The notes: generated by a model from the letters alone, not told the origin. A DNA stretch of 64,000 bases from Corticicoccus populi (GCF_042686195.1 NZ_JBHUOQ010000003.1:186001-250000); one strand, 5' to 3'. Positions 15,882-24,440 are shown, numbered from the stretch's first letter. Numbers and translations are program-made.

Positions 15882-16823
15882 ATGAGTAATATCTATGGAA
15901 ATACACCGCCTTTTCTTGGCGCAGAGAATTTAACGGGTGAAGAAAATTATAATACAGACGTCATCGTGTATGGTGTTCCCTGGGAGGGGGCATGTACATG
16001 GGGGGACTATACAGGGTGTGAGCTCGGACCGAAGCAGATCAGACTGTCATCTGCAAGATACAGTACATATCTGCCTGAACTCGATCATATTAATGTTGAA
16101 GAGCATCTCTCTTTGGGGGATGTTGGAGATGTAAGTGTTGTGCCGCATGATGTGCCGGAGACGATGGAGCGCATTGAGTCATTCGCAGAGAATCTTTGGA
16201 AACAGGATAAATTTCTCGTCGGGCTCGGCGGTGATCATGGTATCACTTATCCGATTGTAAAGGCTTTGACGAACACAGGGAAGAAAGTAGGAATTATTCA
16301 CCTGGATTCCCATTATGACAATATGCCGCATCATGAAGGTGATTTATATGCGCGCAGTACACCGTTTAAGCGCTTGTATGAGACAGAGGGCGTACGTAAT
16401 GAGTCTTTGATTCATACGGGGATTAAAGGCGCGCGTAATAAGCCGGAGACAGGCAGACTTGCGAAAGAAGCGGGTGCTGTGACATTGACGATTAATGACA
16501 TTCGTGAGCAGAAAGACTTAAGGAAGTATGCCAATAAAATTTATGATCTTGCGGCAGAAGATGTCGATGTTGTGTATTTGACAATATGCAGTGATGTACT
16601 TGATTTTGCGTTTAATCCGGGCGGCCCGGTGGATGGGAACGGGCTGACCTCCTATGAGTTGTGTACGATGATTTATGAATTTGGTAAACGCGGCCTGTGC
16701 GGTATGGATTATGTCGAAGTATATCCACAGTCTGATGCCAATCAAAATTCAGCACACTTTGTGTCAACAGCTGTTCTATATGTACTTGCCGGACATGTTC
16801 ACGGCGGTCACAGTGAATCATAA
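15882..16823 (+). CDS. Arginase/agmatinase/formiminoglutamase superfamily protein
   Basis: A 313-residue ureohydrolase-fold protein. GGDHG (His119) and DSHYD (Asp142, His144, Asp146) supply the usual Mn ligands. The third motif reads TICSDVLDFAFNPGG where the family normally has SxDxDxxDPAFxPG: Cys236 stands where the first Asp is expected, while Asp238 is kept. The substrate (arginine, agmatine, formiminoglutamate or another guanidino compound) cannot be assigned. Strong AGGAGGGG site. It is followed after 26 bases by the OsmC gene, probably one transcript. Confidence 0.85.
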   Translation: MSNIYGNTPPFLGAENLTGEENYNTDVIVYGVPWEGACTWGDYTGCELGPKQIRLSSARYSTYLPELDHINVEEHLSLGDVGDVSVVPHDVPETMERIESFAENLWKQDKFLVGLGGDHGITYPIVKALTNTGKKVGIIHLDSHYDNMPHHEGDLYARSTPFKRLYETEGVRNESLIHTGIKGARNKPETGRLAKEAGAVTLTINDIREQKDLRKYANKIYDLAAEDVDVVYLTICSDVLDFAFNPGGPVDGNGLTSYELCTMIYEFGKRGLCGMDYVEVYPQSDANQNSAHFVSTAVLYVLAGHVHGGHSES

Positions 16824-16849
16824 AAGTGTAAAGAAAGGAGAGTGTGAAG

Positions 16850-17266
16850 ATGAAGGTTGTTTCAAGGTGGCAGGGAGATATTTTATTTGAATCAACAGGT
16901 GAGAATTCCGGCCATTCGGTGAAGATGGACGCTAAAAAAGAAGCCGGCGGTTCAGGAAGTGCACCGTCTCCGATGGAAATGGTACTTCATGGTGTTGCCG
17001 GCTGCATGGGTATTGATATGTGCGTGATTATGCGGCATCACATGGATAAAGTAACAAAATTAGAGCTCGAACTAAACGGTGACCGTGCAGAAACAGAGCC
17101 AAAACGCTATACCAATGTTGAAATCCTTGTGAGTATAGATGGTGATGTTCCACGTAAAACAGCACAGCGTGCAGTAGATTTATCTCTTGATAAATACTGT
17201 TCAGCAGTAAATTCGCTGAATGCTGAGGTTACTGCAGTACTTGAACTTAACGGAGAACAGAAATAA
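16850..17266 (+). CDS. OsmC/Ohr family peroxiredoxin-like protein
   Basis: A 138-residue OsmC-fold protein. The two catalytic cysteines are seen in GVAGCMGIDMC and, later, KYCSAVNSL. GGSGSAPSPMEMVL before the first Cys is typical of the YhfA-like OsmC branch. Such proteins reduce organic hydroperoxides in the cytosol. ATG 16850 is preferred to the GTG at 16844 because AAAGGAG is nine bases before it. Followed by a terminator. Confidence 0.88.
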   Translation: MKVVSRWQGDILFESTGENSGHSVKMDAKKEAGGSGSAPSPMEMVLHGVAGCMGIDMCVIMRHHMDKVTKLELELNGDRAETEPKRYTNVEILVSIDGDVPRKTAQRAVDLSLDKYCSAVNSLNAEVTAVLELNGEQK

Positions 17267-17267
17267 A

Positions 17268-17290
17268 GACAGCTGAGGCTGTCTTTTTTT
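17268..17290 (+). terminator. Terminator after the OsmC gene
   Basis: GACAGC-TGAG-GCTGTC followed by seven Ts, directly behind the stop codon. Confidence 0.88.
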
Positions 17291-17894
17291 ATTCTTCATA
17301 AAAATCAGTATCCTGAAGATTTTTGTTGTGGAGTGTCACTGCAGTAATTCTGTCATCCCTGTCATATGTCAGCATCGTGTAAAATCCATTCTCAGTGTCC
17401 CCGTCATAAAACATTCTAAAATTTCCGGGCTCATCAAAGGTCGGCCATCCGTAATTTTCAACAGCGTCTGACTTATAAAATTCTTCAGGGAAAATAATAA
17501 TACCGTCTACCTGGACATCCTGTGTATCGCCGGCAGCTTCAACAGGATAATTGAAAGCTATCGGACCGTAGCTGTAATATGTGCCGTCGACAATCTGACC
17601 GCTTTCTTCTGGTTCTCCGAGCTGTCTTACCATATAATCATATGTTGAAAAAATAGAAACGCCTTTGTAATCATAGCTGGCAGAGAAAAAATTTGAAATA
17701 AATACATCGCTGGTAATATCAACTTCCGTGATTTCTTCGGGAACTGTTTCTTCCTCTTCTGCATTTTCATCGGTGTCGTCAGTATCTTCAACTGTTTCCT
17801 CCTCTGTACTATCCGAATCATCTGATGAGAATATGGACACGAAGCAAGATACAAATAAGAAGGGAATACAAAGCATCAGTAGAATGAATTTCAT
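17289..17894 (-). CDS. Predicted lipoprotein with acidic linker
   Basis: A 201-residue protein not recognised by family. It starts with a short signal (MKFILLMLCIPFLFVSC) ending in a Cys that could be lipidated, then a low-complexity acidic linker of Ser, Asp, Glu and Thr (about residues 24-55), then a globular domain of about 140 residues. The domain (YDYKGVSIFSTYDYMVRQLGEPEE...) resembles small extracytoplasmic domains of unknown function. AAAGGGTGG is well spaced for ATG 17894; three residues upstream are possible but unlikely. It lies 50 bases after coaW, on the same strand. Confidence 0.75.
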   Translation of the reverse strand: MKFILLMLCIPFLFVSCFVSIFSSDDSDSTEEETVEDTDDTDENAEEEETVPEEITEVDITSDVFISNFFSASYDYKGVSIFSTYDYMVRQLGEPEESGQIVDGTYYSYGPIAFNYPVEAAGDTQDVQVDGIIIFPEEFYKSDAVENYGWPTFDEPGNFRMFYDGDTENGFYTMLTYDRDDRITAVTLHNKNLQDTDFYEE

Positions 17895-17944
17895 TACAAC
17901 CACCCTTTTGATTTTTTAGTTAAGCTTTCGATGATAATCCGTGT

Positions 17945-18742
17945 TTACATGGCAGCACCGACTGCCCCAGAGAATTCTCCATCGACAATAATGTGCGGAC
18001 GCATGCCTTTAAGCCGGACATAGCGGTTGATAATCTCGGTCATTACATCGTTATCAAGAAGTGTTGAACCGATATAAACAATGTGTTCAGTATTAAAACC
18101 TTCTGCAAGGGATATGCCGATAGTACTTACAGTTTCTGCGACCAGTGCAATCACTGACTGAAGCTGATCTTCGATATTTGCATCTTTATGATCCCCGGGC
18201 TGTACATTACCGAAATTACTTGCGGTTAAGTCACCGGGTAAGGGGGATTTATTGCCGGCATATATGTGATGTACTTTTAAATCTATTTGATCACGGTTTC
18301 CATTTTTGGCGAGAGAAATAATGTCATCGAAATTTTCAACTCCGGTGAGGAGGCGGGAGAGACCCATTAATGTGCCGCCGCCGACTCCGGATCCACCGGC
18401 ACGCCGCTGTCCATCCGAATCCGCCTGATGAAAACTTGTGCCTGTGCCGACATTTAAGTATACAAATTTATTGAATTTGAATCCCTGTTCTTTCATGAGA
18501 AGTTTTAATCCTCGGAATGTGGCATCAAATTCTATTGACAGTACGGCAGGTATTGTCAGCCGGCTGCTCATATATTCAGCCTTACCGCCTGTAAGATATA
18601 TGTCATCATCCCTGTGAGAAGTATTAAGCTCATCAATTAAGCTGTCTATGTCGGTGGATGGACGTTTTTCAAGCCTTCTTTCATCTCCAGTAATGTATGC
18701 TATTTTGAGTAAGGTGCCTCCGGCGTCTATTCCAATCTTCAT
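17945..18742 (-). CDS. coaW: Type II pantothenate kinase
   Basis: A 265-residue kinase of the ASKHA fold that makes 4'-phosphopantothenate, the first step of CoA synthesis. It has the N-terminal phosphate loop MKIGIDAGGTLLKIAY and the VGTGTSFHQ and GGSGVGGGTLMGLSRLLTG segments of the CoaW type found in Staphylococcaceae and some bacilli. This kind is not inhibited by CoA, as known for the S. aureus enzyme. It has its own upstream palindromic terminator separating it from the BCCT gene. Annotation is secure. Confidence 0.94.
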   Translation of the reverse strand: MKIGIDAGGTLLKIAYITGDERRLEKRPSTDIDSLIDELNTSHRDDDIYLTGGKAEYMSSRLTIPAVLSIEFDATFRGLKLLMKEQGFKFNKFVYLNVGTGTSFHQADSDGQRRAGGSGVGGGTLMGLSRLLTGVENFDDIISLAKNGNRDQIDLKVHHIYAGNKSPLPGDLTASNFGNVQPGDHKDANIEDQLQSVIALVAETVSTIGISLAEGFNTEHIVYIGSTLLDNDVMTEIINRYVRLKGMRPHIIVDGEFSGAVGAAM

Positions 18743-18758
18743 GATAGTCCTCCAATAT

Positions 18759-18794
18759 AAAAAGTCATTGGTATAATTATACCAATGACTTTTT
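18759..18794. terminator. Perfect 36-base palindromic terminator
   Basis: An uninterrupted 18-bp inverted repeat (arm AAAAAGTCATTGGTATAA) with A and T runs at its ends. It terminates the leftward BCCT gene and, being symmetric, would work in both directions. The centre contains TATAAT/ATTATA. Confidence 0.85.
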
Positions 18795-18810
18795 ATATTT
18801 TTAAGACTTA

Positions 18811-20385
18811 TTATTTAAGCGGCTTCTTTTTAGGACGTCGTTTCATTGTTTCATTCGGTTCACGCCTCATTGAACGGACTACTGAGAAAATCATCAGTAT
18901 CAATACAATAGTGAAAGGGAGCCCGGCAAGAAGTGATGCTGCCTGAAGACTCTGCAGTCCTCCAGCGAGAATTAATGAAATTGTCAGGAATCCAAGAAGC
19001 AGACCCCATAGGATTTTCATGCGTTTCGGCGGGTTTTCAGTACTGCCGATACTCATTCCGGAAACAATGAAGGTTGCCGAGTCGGCAGAAGTGACCAGGA
19101 ATGTGAAAATTAACAGGATTGCCAGAGCAGAAATGATCTCTGTCATCGGCAGCTGTGCAAATAATGAGAATAGTGCTGCCGTCTGATCATCGAGGACCAG
19201 TTCGCCGATATTTGTATTATTGAACAGGTCGGAATAAAGTGCAGTTCCTCCCAGTGCGCCAATCCATATGAAAGATAATATCGGCGGCACGATTAAGATA
19301 CCCAGCACATATTCACGTATGGTACGTCCTTTTGATACACGGGCAACAAATGAGCCGATAAACGGACTCCACGCGATGACCCATGCCCAGTAGAAGACAG
19401 TCCACTCCTGAACCCACGTCTCTCCGGAATACGGCTGAGTACGCAGTGAATACGGGACATATGTACTTAAATAGTCTCCGAGTCCGAGCACAATGCTTTC
19501 CATGATAAATGAGAACGGTCCGACAATCATCACAAATATCGTAACGACAGCTGCCAGAATCATATTCAGATTACTGAGCCATTTCATTCCGCGTTTTAAT
19601 CCGGTGATGGTTGAGAATAAAAACAGAGCTGTCATCAATACGGTCAGGGTTACCTGAGTGACTGCACCGTTCGGAATACCGAAAGCGATATTTAATCCGC
19701 CGTCCATCTGCAGAATTCCAAGACCGACAGAAGTTGCCATCCCTGTGACTGTTGCAATTACTGCAAGAATATCGATTAAATTACGTGATGGTTTGTTGTA
19801 ATTTTGACCGAATAAAGGTTCAAGAGATGTTGAAATCATACCGTCTTTCTTTTTTCTGTATTGATAGTAGCCGATTGCAAGACCTGCGACACCAAAAATG
19901 GACCACTGTGAGATGCCCCAGTGGAAGAAAGTATAGCCCATCGCCATACGCGCGGCTTCATAAGTTTCTACTTCTCCGCCCGGGAAAGGCGCTACCATAA
20001 AGTGCTCCATCGGTTCAGCTACGCCGTAAAATACAAGACCTACACCAAGACCGCTTGAGAACAACATTCCTATCCAGGAACGGAATGAGAATTCCGGTTT
20101 TGAATTATCCCCGCCAAGTTTAATCCGGCCGTAGGGTGAGAGTGCCATGAATAATAAGAATACACCAAATCCAAAAACAGCGAGCAGGAAGAACCAGTTG
20201 AAATAATTAGAGATAGTATCATAAATATCATAAGATATAGTTTCAACTGTGGCAGGAAATATCATTGCAAAAAGTGCTGCTATAAAAATAACTCCGCCGG
20301 CACCCCAGAATACTGTACCGAGCTTCATATTTCCTCTCCCGTCTCCTTTTGGAGCGTTTTCGTCTTTCTTTTCTTTCGTTGCCAA
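18811..20385 (-). CDS. BCCT family osmolyte transporter (betaine/choline/carnitine, OpuD/BetP-like)
   Basis: A 524-residue carrier with 12 predicted membrane helices. It has the BCCT features GLGVGLVFYGVAEPMEHF on the glycine-rich helix and the aromatic betaine-box helix FYWAWVIAWSPFIGSFVARVSKG followed by GRTIREY. It imports compatible solutes such as glycine betaine with Na+ under salt stress. The start is TTG 20385, eight bases from AGGGGG. N and C termini are charged (KKKP ending), as in osmoregulated members. Single-gene unit. The family is certain; the substrate is not. Confidence 0.93.
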   Translation of the reverse strand: MATKEKKDENAPKGDGRGNMKLGTVFWGAGGVIFIAALFAMIFPATVETISYDIYDTISNYFNWFFLLAVFGFGVFLLFMALSPYGRIKLGGDNSKPEFSFRSWIGMLFSSGLGVGLVFYGVAEPMEHFMVAPFPGGEVETYEAARMAMGYTFFHWGISQWSIFGVAGLAIGYYQYRKKKDGMISTSLEPLFGQNYNKPSRNLIDILAVIATVTGMATSVGLGILQMDGGLNIAFGIPNGAVTQVTLTVLMTALFLFSTITGLKRGMKWLSNLNMILAAVVTIFVMIVGPFSFIMESIVLGLGDYLSTYVPYSLRTQPYSGETWVQEWTVFYWAWVIAWSPFIGSFVARVSKGRTIREYVLGILIVPPILSFIWIGALGGTALYSDLFNNTNIGELVLDDQTAALFSLFAQLPMTEIISALAILLIFTFLVTSADSATFIVSGMSIGSTENPPKRMKILWGLLLGFLTISLILAGGLQSLQAASLLAGLPFTIVLILMIFSVVRSMRREPNETMKRRPKKKPLK

Positions 20386-20630
20386 AGTGATGTCCCCCTT
20401 ATTTGTAATGCTTCATTTTTTGAAATAAAGCGTCTTAAGTAAAATCAGGATTTTTCTGATTTCTAATGTATTGAATTTCATGGATGTATAAAATACTTAA
20501 TAACCTAATAAAGAAACTGTAAACATGATATACGAAAATTTATCCATGATATGACTATAGTTACAGTAGACAGGGTAAAGACAGAAGGGGAGAAATATGT
20601 TTATATAAAGTTACGGGGAGGGGTTTTTTG

Positions 20631-21470
20631 ATGAATGATATTAAAATCAGAGAGTATAGAGAGAGTGACAGAGAATTTTTATCGGATTTTAAATTGAGCG
20701 AGCAGCAAATGCACTATTCGAGTCTGCCCCTTGATGTACTGGATGATGCATTAAAGGATGAGAACAGGCGCGCATGTGTTGTGGAGAATGAAGAAAAACA
20801 GATTATCGGCTTTTTCGTGCTTCACAAACATTATCAGCATGAAGGTTACGATACGCCTAGAGATGTGGTATATGTGAGATCTTTATCGATTAATGAAACA
20901 CTTCAGGGAAACGGGTACGGAACAAAGGTTGCGATGAATCTGCCGCTCTATGTTCAGAGTGAGTTTTCAAATTTCGATCATCTGTATCTTGTGGTGGATA
21001 CAGACAATGCTGCAGCGTGGAATCTTTATGAACGTTCAGGTTTTATCCATACAGCAACCAAGGAAGACGGACCGGTTGGTGAAGAGCGCCTTTATTATTT
21101 GGACCTCGACAGAAATTATGTAGGGAATTTAAAATTAATTTTAGATGAAGAGTGGCATCGTACAGATATAAGTATTAAAATGATTATGGATGACAGAATC
21201 GAAGTCGGCAGCATTGAATGTGCGGTTGATAAAGAGTCTTTACATATTGACCATATCCATATTGATGAAAACTACAGACACCAGGGAATGGCTTCAAGCG
21301 GTTTAAGGCAGCTGGGTACATTTATCCGCCGCAATATTCAGGAAGTAAAGCAGATGACAGTTTTCGTAGATGAGGACCAAAATTTAAACAAGCTGTTTGA
21401 ATATGTCGGCTTTTCGCGGTTTGAACAACAAGACGGGCGTGAATTTTATAAGAAGTACATACAGTATTGA
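20631..21470 (+). CDS. Two-domain GNAT acetyltransferase
   Basis: A 279-residue protein with an N-terminal GNAT domain (acetyl-CoA loop SINETLQGNGYGTKVAMNL near 87-105, then DNAAAWNLYERSGF) and a shorter C-terminal GNAT-like half (HIDENYRHQGMASSGLRQLG, then DEDQNLNKLFEYVGF). The second half keeps the QxxGxA turn, so both may bind CoA. ATG 20631 is eight bases after GGGGAGGGG. Acceptor unknown. Upstream (20386-20630) I see only AT-rich intergenic DNA. Confidence 0.85.
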   Translation: MNDIKIREYRESDREFLSDFKLSEQQMHYSSLPLDVLDDALKDENRRACVVENEEKQIIGFFVLHKHYQHEGYDTPRDVVYVRSLSINETLQGNGYGTKVAMNLPLYVQSEFSNFDHLYLVVDTDNAAAWNLYERSGFIHTATKEDGPVGEERLYYLDLDRNYVGNLKLILDEEWHRTDISIKMIMDDRIEVGSIECAVDKESLHIDHIHIDENYRHQGMASSGLRQLGTFIRRNIQEVKQMTVFVDEDQNLNKLFEYVGFSRFEQQDGREFYKKYIQY

Positions 21471-21477
21471 TTTATGC

Positions 21478-21506
21478 TTGCTTCATATATCATTTCACTG
21501 TATTAT
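21478..21506 (+). promoter_or_regulatory. Putative rpoE promoter
   Basis: TTGCTT (21478-21483) and TATTAT (21501-21506) with a 17-base spacer, 36 bases before the rpoE start codon. Confidence 0.5.
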
Positions 21507-21541
21507 ATTTTCAGTATCCGAGAACGGAAAGGATGTTTTAC

Positions 21542-22057
21542 ATGAGGTTGGACAGTTACACAAAAGAAATGATGGATGAGAATTCATTCATAGATATGTC
21601 TTACATTTATTTGCAGGATAAAGGTAAAGAAACAGATCTTTATGAAATCATCGATAAGTTTAAAGAGACAGGCAGCTATAAGGACAGTGAGATTGAACAA
21701 CGCGTGCTGCAATTCTACACAGATTTAAATACGGACGGACGCTTTTTAAGTGTCGGAGATGGAATCTGGGGACTTAGAGACTGGTATTCCATGGATGATA
21801 TTTCAGATAAGATTGCACCGACAATTCACAAAATTGATCTTGCGGTTGAAGAAGAACCGGAAATTTTTGAAGAAGATGAAAGTCCGGAAGAAGTATTTGA
21901 CCAGGATAAAGAGCTTGTAGAAGATGATACTGAAGACCTTGAGACACCTGTAGAGGACGATGAAGAAGATGAAATCGATGAGTCTATCGGTGAGAATCTT
22001 GAGTATGATGACACAGATGAATTAGAAGACAGCTATGAAGATGAGGACGATCTTTAA
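21542..22057 (+). CDS. rpoE: DNA-directed RNA polymerase delta subunit
   Basis: A 171-residue protein with an N-terminal folded HARE-HTH domain (MRLDSYTKEMMDENSFIDMS... to about residue 95, with GDGIWGLRDWY) and a disordered, almost wholly acidic C-terminal half. This is the delta subunit of Gram-positive RNA polymerase, which speeds recycling and tunes promoter selectivity. The frame is open upstream, but AAGGA and the family N terminus fix ATG 21542. Next to pyrG as in Bacillus and Staphylococcus. Confidence 0.95.
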   Translation: MRLDSYTKEMMDENSFIDMSYIYLQDKGKETDLYEIIDKFKETGSYKDSEIEQRVLQFYTDLNTDGRFLSVGDGIWGLRDWYSMDDISDKIAPTIHKIDLAVEEEPEIFEEDESPEEVFDQDKELVEDDTEDLETPVEDDEEDEIDESIGENLEYDDTDELEDSYEDEDDL

Positions 22058-22078
22058 AAAGAGTCAGCTTAAATTTAA

Positions 22079-22107
22079 TTGACTTTTCCAAGAAAAGTGA
22101 TAATATT
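22079..22107 (+). promoter_or_regulatory. pyrG promoter
   Basis: TTGACT (22079-22084) and AATATT (22102-22107) spaced by 17 bases; the predicted start is the GGGC at 22114, the initial sequence used by pyrG genes with reiterative-transcription control. Confidence 0.55.
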
Positions 22108-22113
22108 TTATTT

Positions 22114-22182
22114 GGGCTCCCTGAAAAAGGGAAAGATAACGAACGGCTCCTTTTCACGTATTGTGGAAGGGGGCATTTTTAT
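22114..22182 (+). promoter_or_regulatory. pyrG leader: CTP-sensing attenuator by reiterative transcription
   Basis: The leader starts with GGGCTCC. A terminator hairpin follows, in which GGCTCCTTTTCAC (22145-22157) pairs with GTGGAAGGGGGC (22163-22174), then a T run. In B. subtilis, low CTP makes polymerase stutter and add Gs at a GGGC start; the poly-G end pairs with the CUCCUUU strand of the terminator and lets transcription continue. All elements are present here: GGGC start, pyrimidine-rich 5' arm (CTCCTTTT), terminator. The mechanism here is inferred from this match. Confidence 0.8.
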
Positions 22183-22203
22183 TTTTACAGGAGGAAGAGG
22201 TTA

Positions 22204-23808
22204 ATGACAAAATATATCTTTGTAACTGGCGGCGTAGTGTCTTCGCTTGGAAAGGGAATTACAGCAGCATCGCTTGGTCGTTTATTAAAAGACAGAGGGT
22301 ACTCTATCACGATTCAGAAGTTTGATCCGTATTTAAACGTAGATCCGGGAACGATGAGTCCTTATCAGCACGGAGAAGTTTTTGTGACTGAAGACGGTGC
22401 AGAAACGGATTTGGATTTAGGACATTATGAACGTTTTATCGATATTAATTTACACAAATATTCTAATGTAACAGCAGGTAAGGTATACTCAGAGGTCATC
22501 CGAAAGGAACGCCGAGGGGATTATCTGGGCGGAACAGTACAGGTGATTCCGCATATTACAAATGAAATTAAATCCAGATTGATTAAAGCAGGAGAGGTTT
22601 CAAAGGCAGATGTTGTAATTACTGAAATCGGCGGTACCATCGGGGATATTGAATCACTGCCGTTTATAGAAAGTATCCGCCAGTTACGAAGTGATGTTGG
22701 ACGGGAGAACGTGATGTACGTTCACTGTACGCTCCTGCCTTATATTAAAGCAGCCGGTGAAATGAAAACCAAACCGACTCAGCACAGTGTTAAAGAACTG
22801 CGCGGTTTAGGAATCCAGCCGGATATGATTGTTGTACGTTCAGAACATGAAATGGGACAGGACTTAAGAGATAAAATTGCATTGTTCTGTGATATTGAAA
22901 AAGAAAATGTCATTGAAGCACGCGATGAAGATACTATTTACAATGTTGTCATGAGCCTGCAGCGCCAGAAGATGGATGATATTGTGGTCAGCCAGCTGGG
23001 ACTTGAACCTTCAGAACAGGCAGAACTTGTAGAGTGGAAACACCTGCTTGATAATTTAAGTAATATTGATAAAAAGATAAAGATTGGTTTAGTCGGAAAG
23101 TATGTTTCCCTGCAGGATGCGTATCTTTCTGTCGCAGAATCACTGCGTCATGCAGGATATGAGCGCACTGCAGATGTTGAGATTGAGTGGATTAATTCGG
23201 AAGATATTCATAAAGATAACTATGAAGAGGTTCTGAAAAAAGTAGACGGTATTCTGGTACCGGGCGGTTTTGGCGAACGTGGTGTAGAAGGTAAGATATT
23301 TGCGATGAAATATGCGCGTGAAAATAATGTGCCTGCACTAGGAATCTGTCTTGGTATGCAGCTTGCAACGGTGGAATTTGCGAGAAATGTAGTCGGTATT
23401 GAAGGGGCGCATTCAAAAGAACTGGCACCAAACACTAAAGATCCGATTATTGACTTGATGCCGGATCAAAAAGATGTGATTGATCTCGGCGGAACACTTC
23501 GTCTCGGCAGTTTCCCGTGTGAAATTAAAGAAGGCACAATCGCAAGAAAACTGTATAATAACTCATTAATTAATGAACGTCACAGACACCGTTATGAGTT
23601 CAATAATGCATATAAAGATACATTGGAAGAGAAGGGCATGGTGTTCTCAGGAACGTCTCCTGACGGCAGACTGGTTGAAATGGTAGAGCTTAAGGATCAT
23701 CCTTATTTTGTTGCTGTACAATTCCATCCTGAATTTCAGTCAAGACCGACACGTCCGCACCCGTTATTCCAGGGTCTGATTAATGCATGTCTTGATGAAA
23801 GTAAATAG
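22204..23808 (+). CDS. pyrG: CTP synthase
   Basis: A 534-residue, full-length enzyme that aminates UTP to CTP with glutamine and ATP. The N-terminal synthetase domain opens with KYIFVTGGVVSSLGKGI and holds the IGGTIGDIES metal loop. The C-terminal class I glutamine amidotransferase has PGGFGERG, GICLGMQ (nucleophile Cys) and QFHPEFQSRP (catalytic His and Glu). AGGAGG precedes the ATG. It is controlled by the attenuator upstream and ends at a strong terminator. Confidence 0.97.
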   Translation: MTKYIFVTGGVVSSLGKGITAASLGRLLKDRGYSITIQKFDPYLNVDPGTMSPYQHGEVFVTEDGAETDLDLGHYERFIDINLHKYSNVTAGKVYSEVIRKERRGDYLGGTVQVIPHITNEIKSRLIKAGEVSKADVVITEIGGTIGDIESLPFIESIRQLRSDVGRENVMYVHCTLLPYIKAAGEMKTKPTQHSVKELRGLGIQPDMIVVRSEHEMGQDLRDKIALFCDIEKENVIEARDEDTIYNVVMSLQRQKMDDIVVSQLGLEPSEQAELVEWKHLLDNLSNIDKKIKIGLVGKYVSLQDAYLSVAESLRHAGYERTADVEIEWINSEDIHKDNYEEVLKKVDGILVPGGFGERGVEGKIFAMKYARENNVPALGICLGMQLATVEFARNVVGIEGAHSKELAPNTKDPIIDLMPDQKDVIDLGGTLRLGSFPCEIKEGTIARKLYNNSLINERHRHRYEFNNAYKDTLEEKGMVFSGTSPDGRLVEMVELKDHPYFVAVQFHPEFQSRPTRPHPLFQGLINACLDESK

Positions 23809-23816
23809 GTAATATA

Positions 23817-23844
23817 AAAGACGCATGCCCGGCATGCGTCTTTT
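23817..23844. terminator. Bidirectional terminator between pyrG and the DUF2529 gene
   Basis: AAAAGACGCATGCC pairs with GGCATGCGTCTTTT with almost no loop (perfect palindrome). It serves both convergent genes. Confidence 0.88.
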
Positions 23845-23845
23845 G

Positions 23846-24364
23846 TTATTCATAGTCTTCATTTGTCATTTCATCAATAAACGTGTACAGGTGATAATAG
23901 GCGTATAGAAATACATTGATATACGGATTGATAATTTTATCGAAGTTCGGTGTAGGGACTAAAGGCCGCGGTGAATTCAAATCAATGTAGTGATTGATTG
24001 AGTCGATAAAATCACTTTCTTTTTTATTGAATGTTGCGATGAGGACGAATTCAGAACCTTTATCCTGCAGTTCTGTGACAAATGATTTAACCTCGGGATC
24101 AATAACTGAACCGACTACAAGCACCCGGTCAGGGGTATCGATATCTTCAATCGTGCTGAATCGTGAGATATCGGGTAATGACAGAGAACCTTGAAGCAGC
24201 AGGTCTTCAATCAATGTGAAATCATGAAAGGTTTTAAGCAGGATATTTCCTTCGCTGTCAACAGCCTGTGAGAGGAGTCTGGCTGCAATTTCGAGCTCTT
24301 CGGCCTGTGCATCGATATGGTTGTATATGTGACCGAGCTGTGTTCTTAAAATTTTATCCATCAT
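23846..24364 (-). CDS. DUF2529 family protein (YwjG-like)
   Basis: A 172-residue protein resembling B. subtilis YwjG, which lies in the same place between pyrG and fba. An SIS-like alpha/beta fold is suggested by DRVLVVGSVIDPEVKSFVTELQ followed by FVLIATF, a Rossmann-like strand-turn pattern. No catalytic residues are evident and the function is unknown. Unlike in Bacillus it is read leftward, divergent from fba. Start may be ATG 24364 or ATG 24361; GGAG supports either. Confidence 0.8.
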   Translation of the reverse strand: MMDKILRTQLGHIYNHIDAQAEELEIAARLLSQAVDSEGNILLKTFHDFTLIEDLLLQGSLSLPDISRFSTIEDIDTPDRVLVVGSVIDPEVKSFVTELQDKGSEFVLIATFNKKESDFIDSINHYIDLNSPRPLVPTPNFDKIINPYINVFLYAYYHLYTFIDEMTNEDYE

Positions 24365-24382
24365 GCATTCTCCGTTTCTAAA

Positions 24383-24405
24383 TGTTAGTATCCTTTATAC
24401 TAACA
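24383..24405. repeat. 9-bp inverted repeat in the divergent ywjG-fba spacer
   Basis: TGTTAGTAT-CCTTT-ATACTAACA, a perfect palindrome lying six bases before the fba -35 element and 19 bases from the divergent start. No T run, so an operator is more likely than a terminator. Confidence 0.5.
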
Positions 24406-24410
24406 AACGA

Positions 24411-24440
24411 TTGGTTAAAATAAAAAGCTTTTGGTATAAT
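24411..24440 (+). promoter_or_regulatory. fba promoter
   Basis: TTGGTT (24411-24416), 18-base spacer, TATAAT (24435-24440); the fba start codon is 37 bases further on. Confidence 0.65.

Noticed and set aside
20386..20630. Possible small gene or RNA in the 245-base spacer between the BCCT and GNAT genes
   Set aside because: AT-rich with no frame of note, no clear hairpin and no clear -35/-10 pair; left as plain intergenic DNA.
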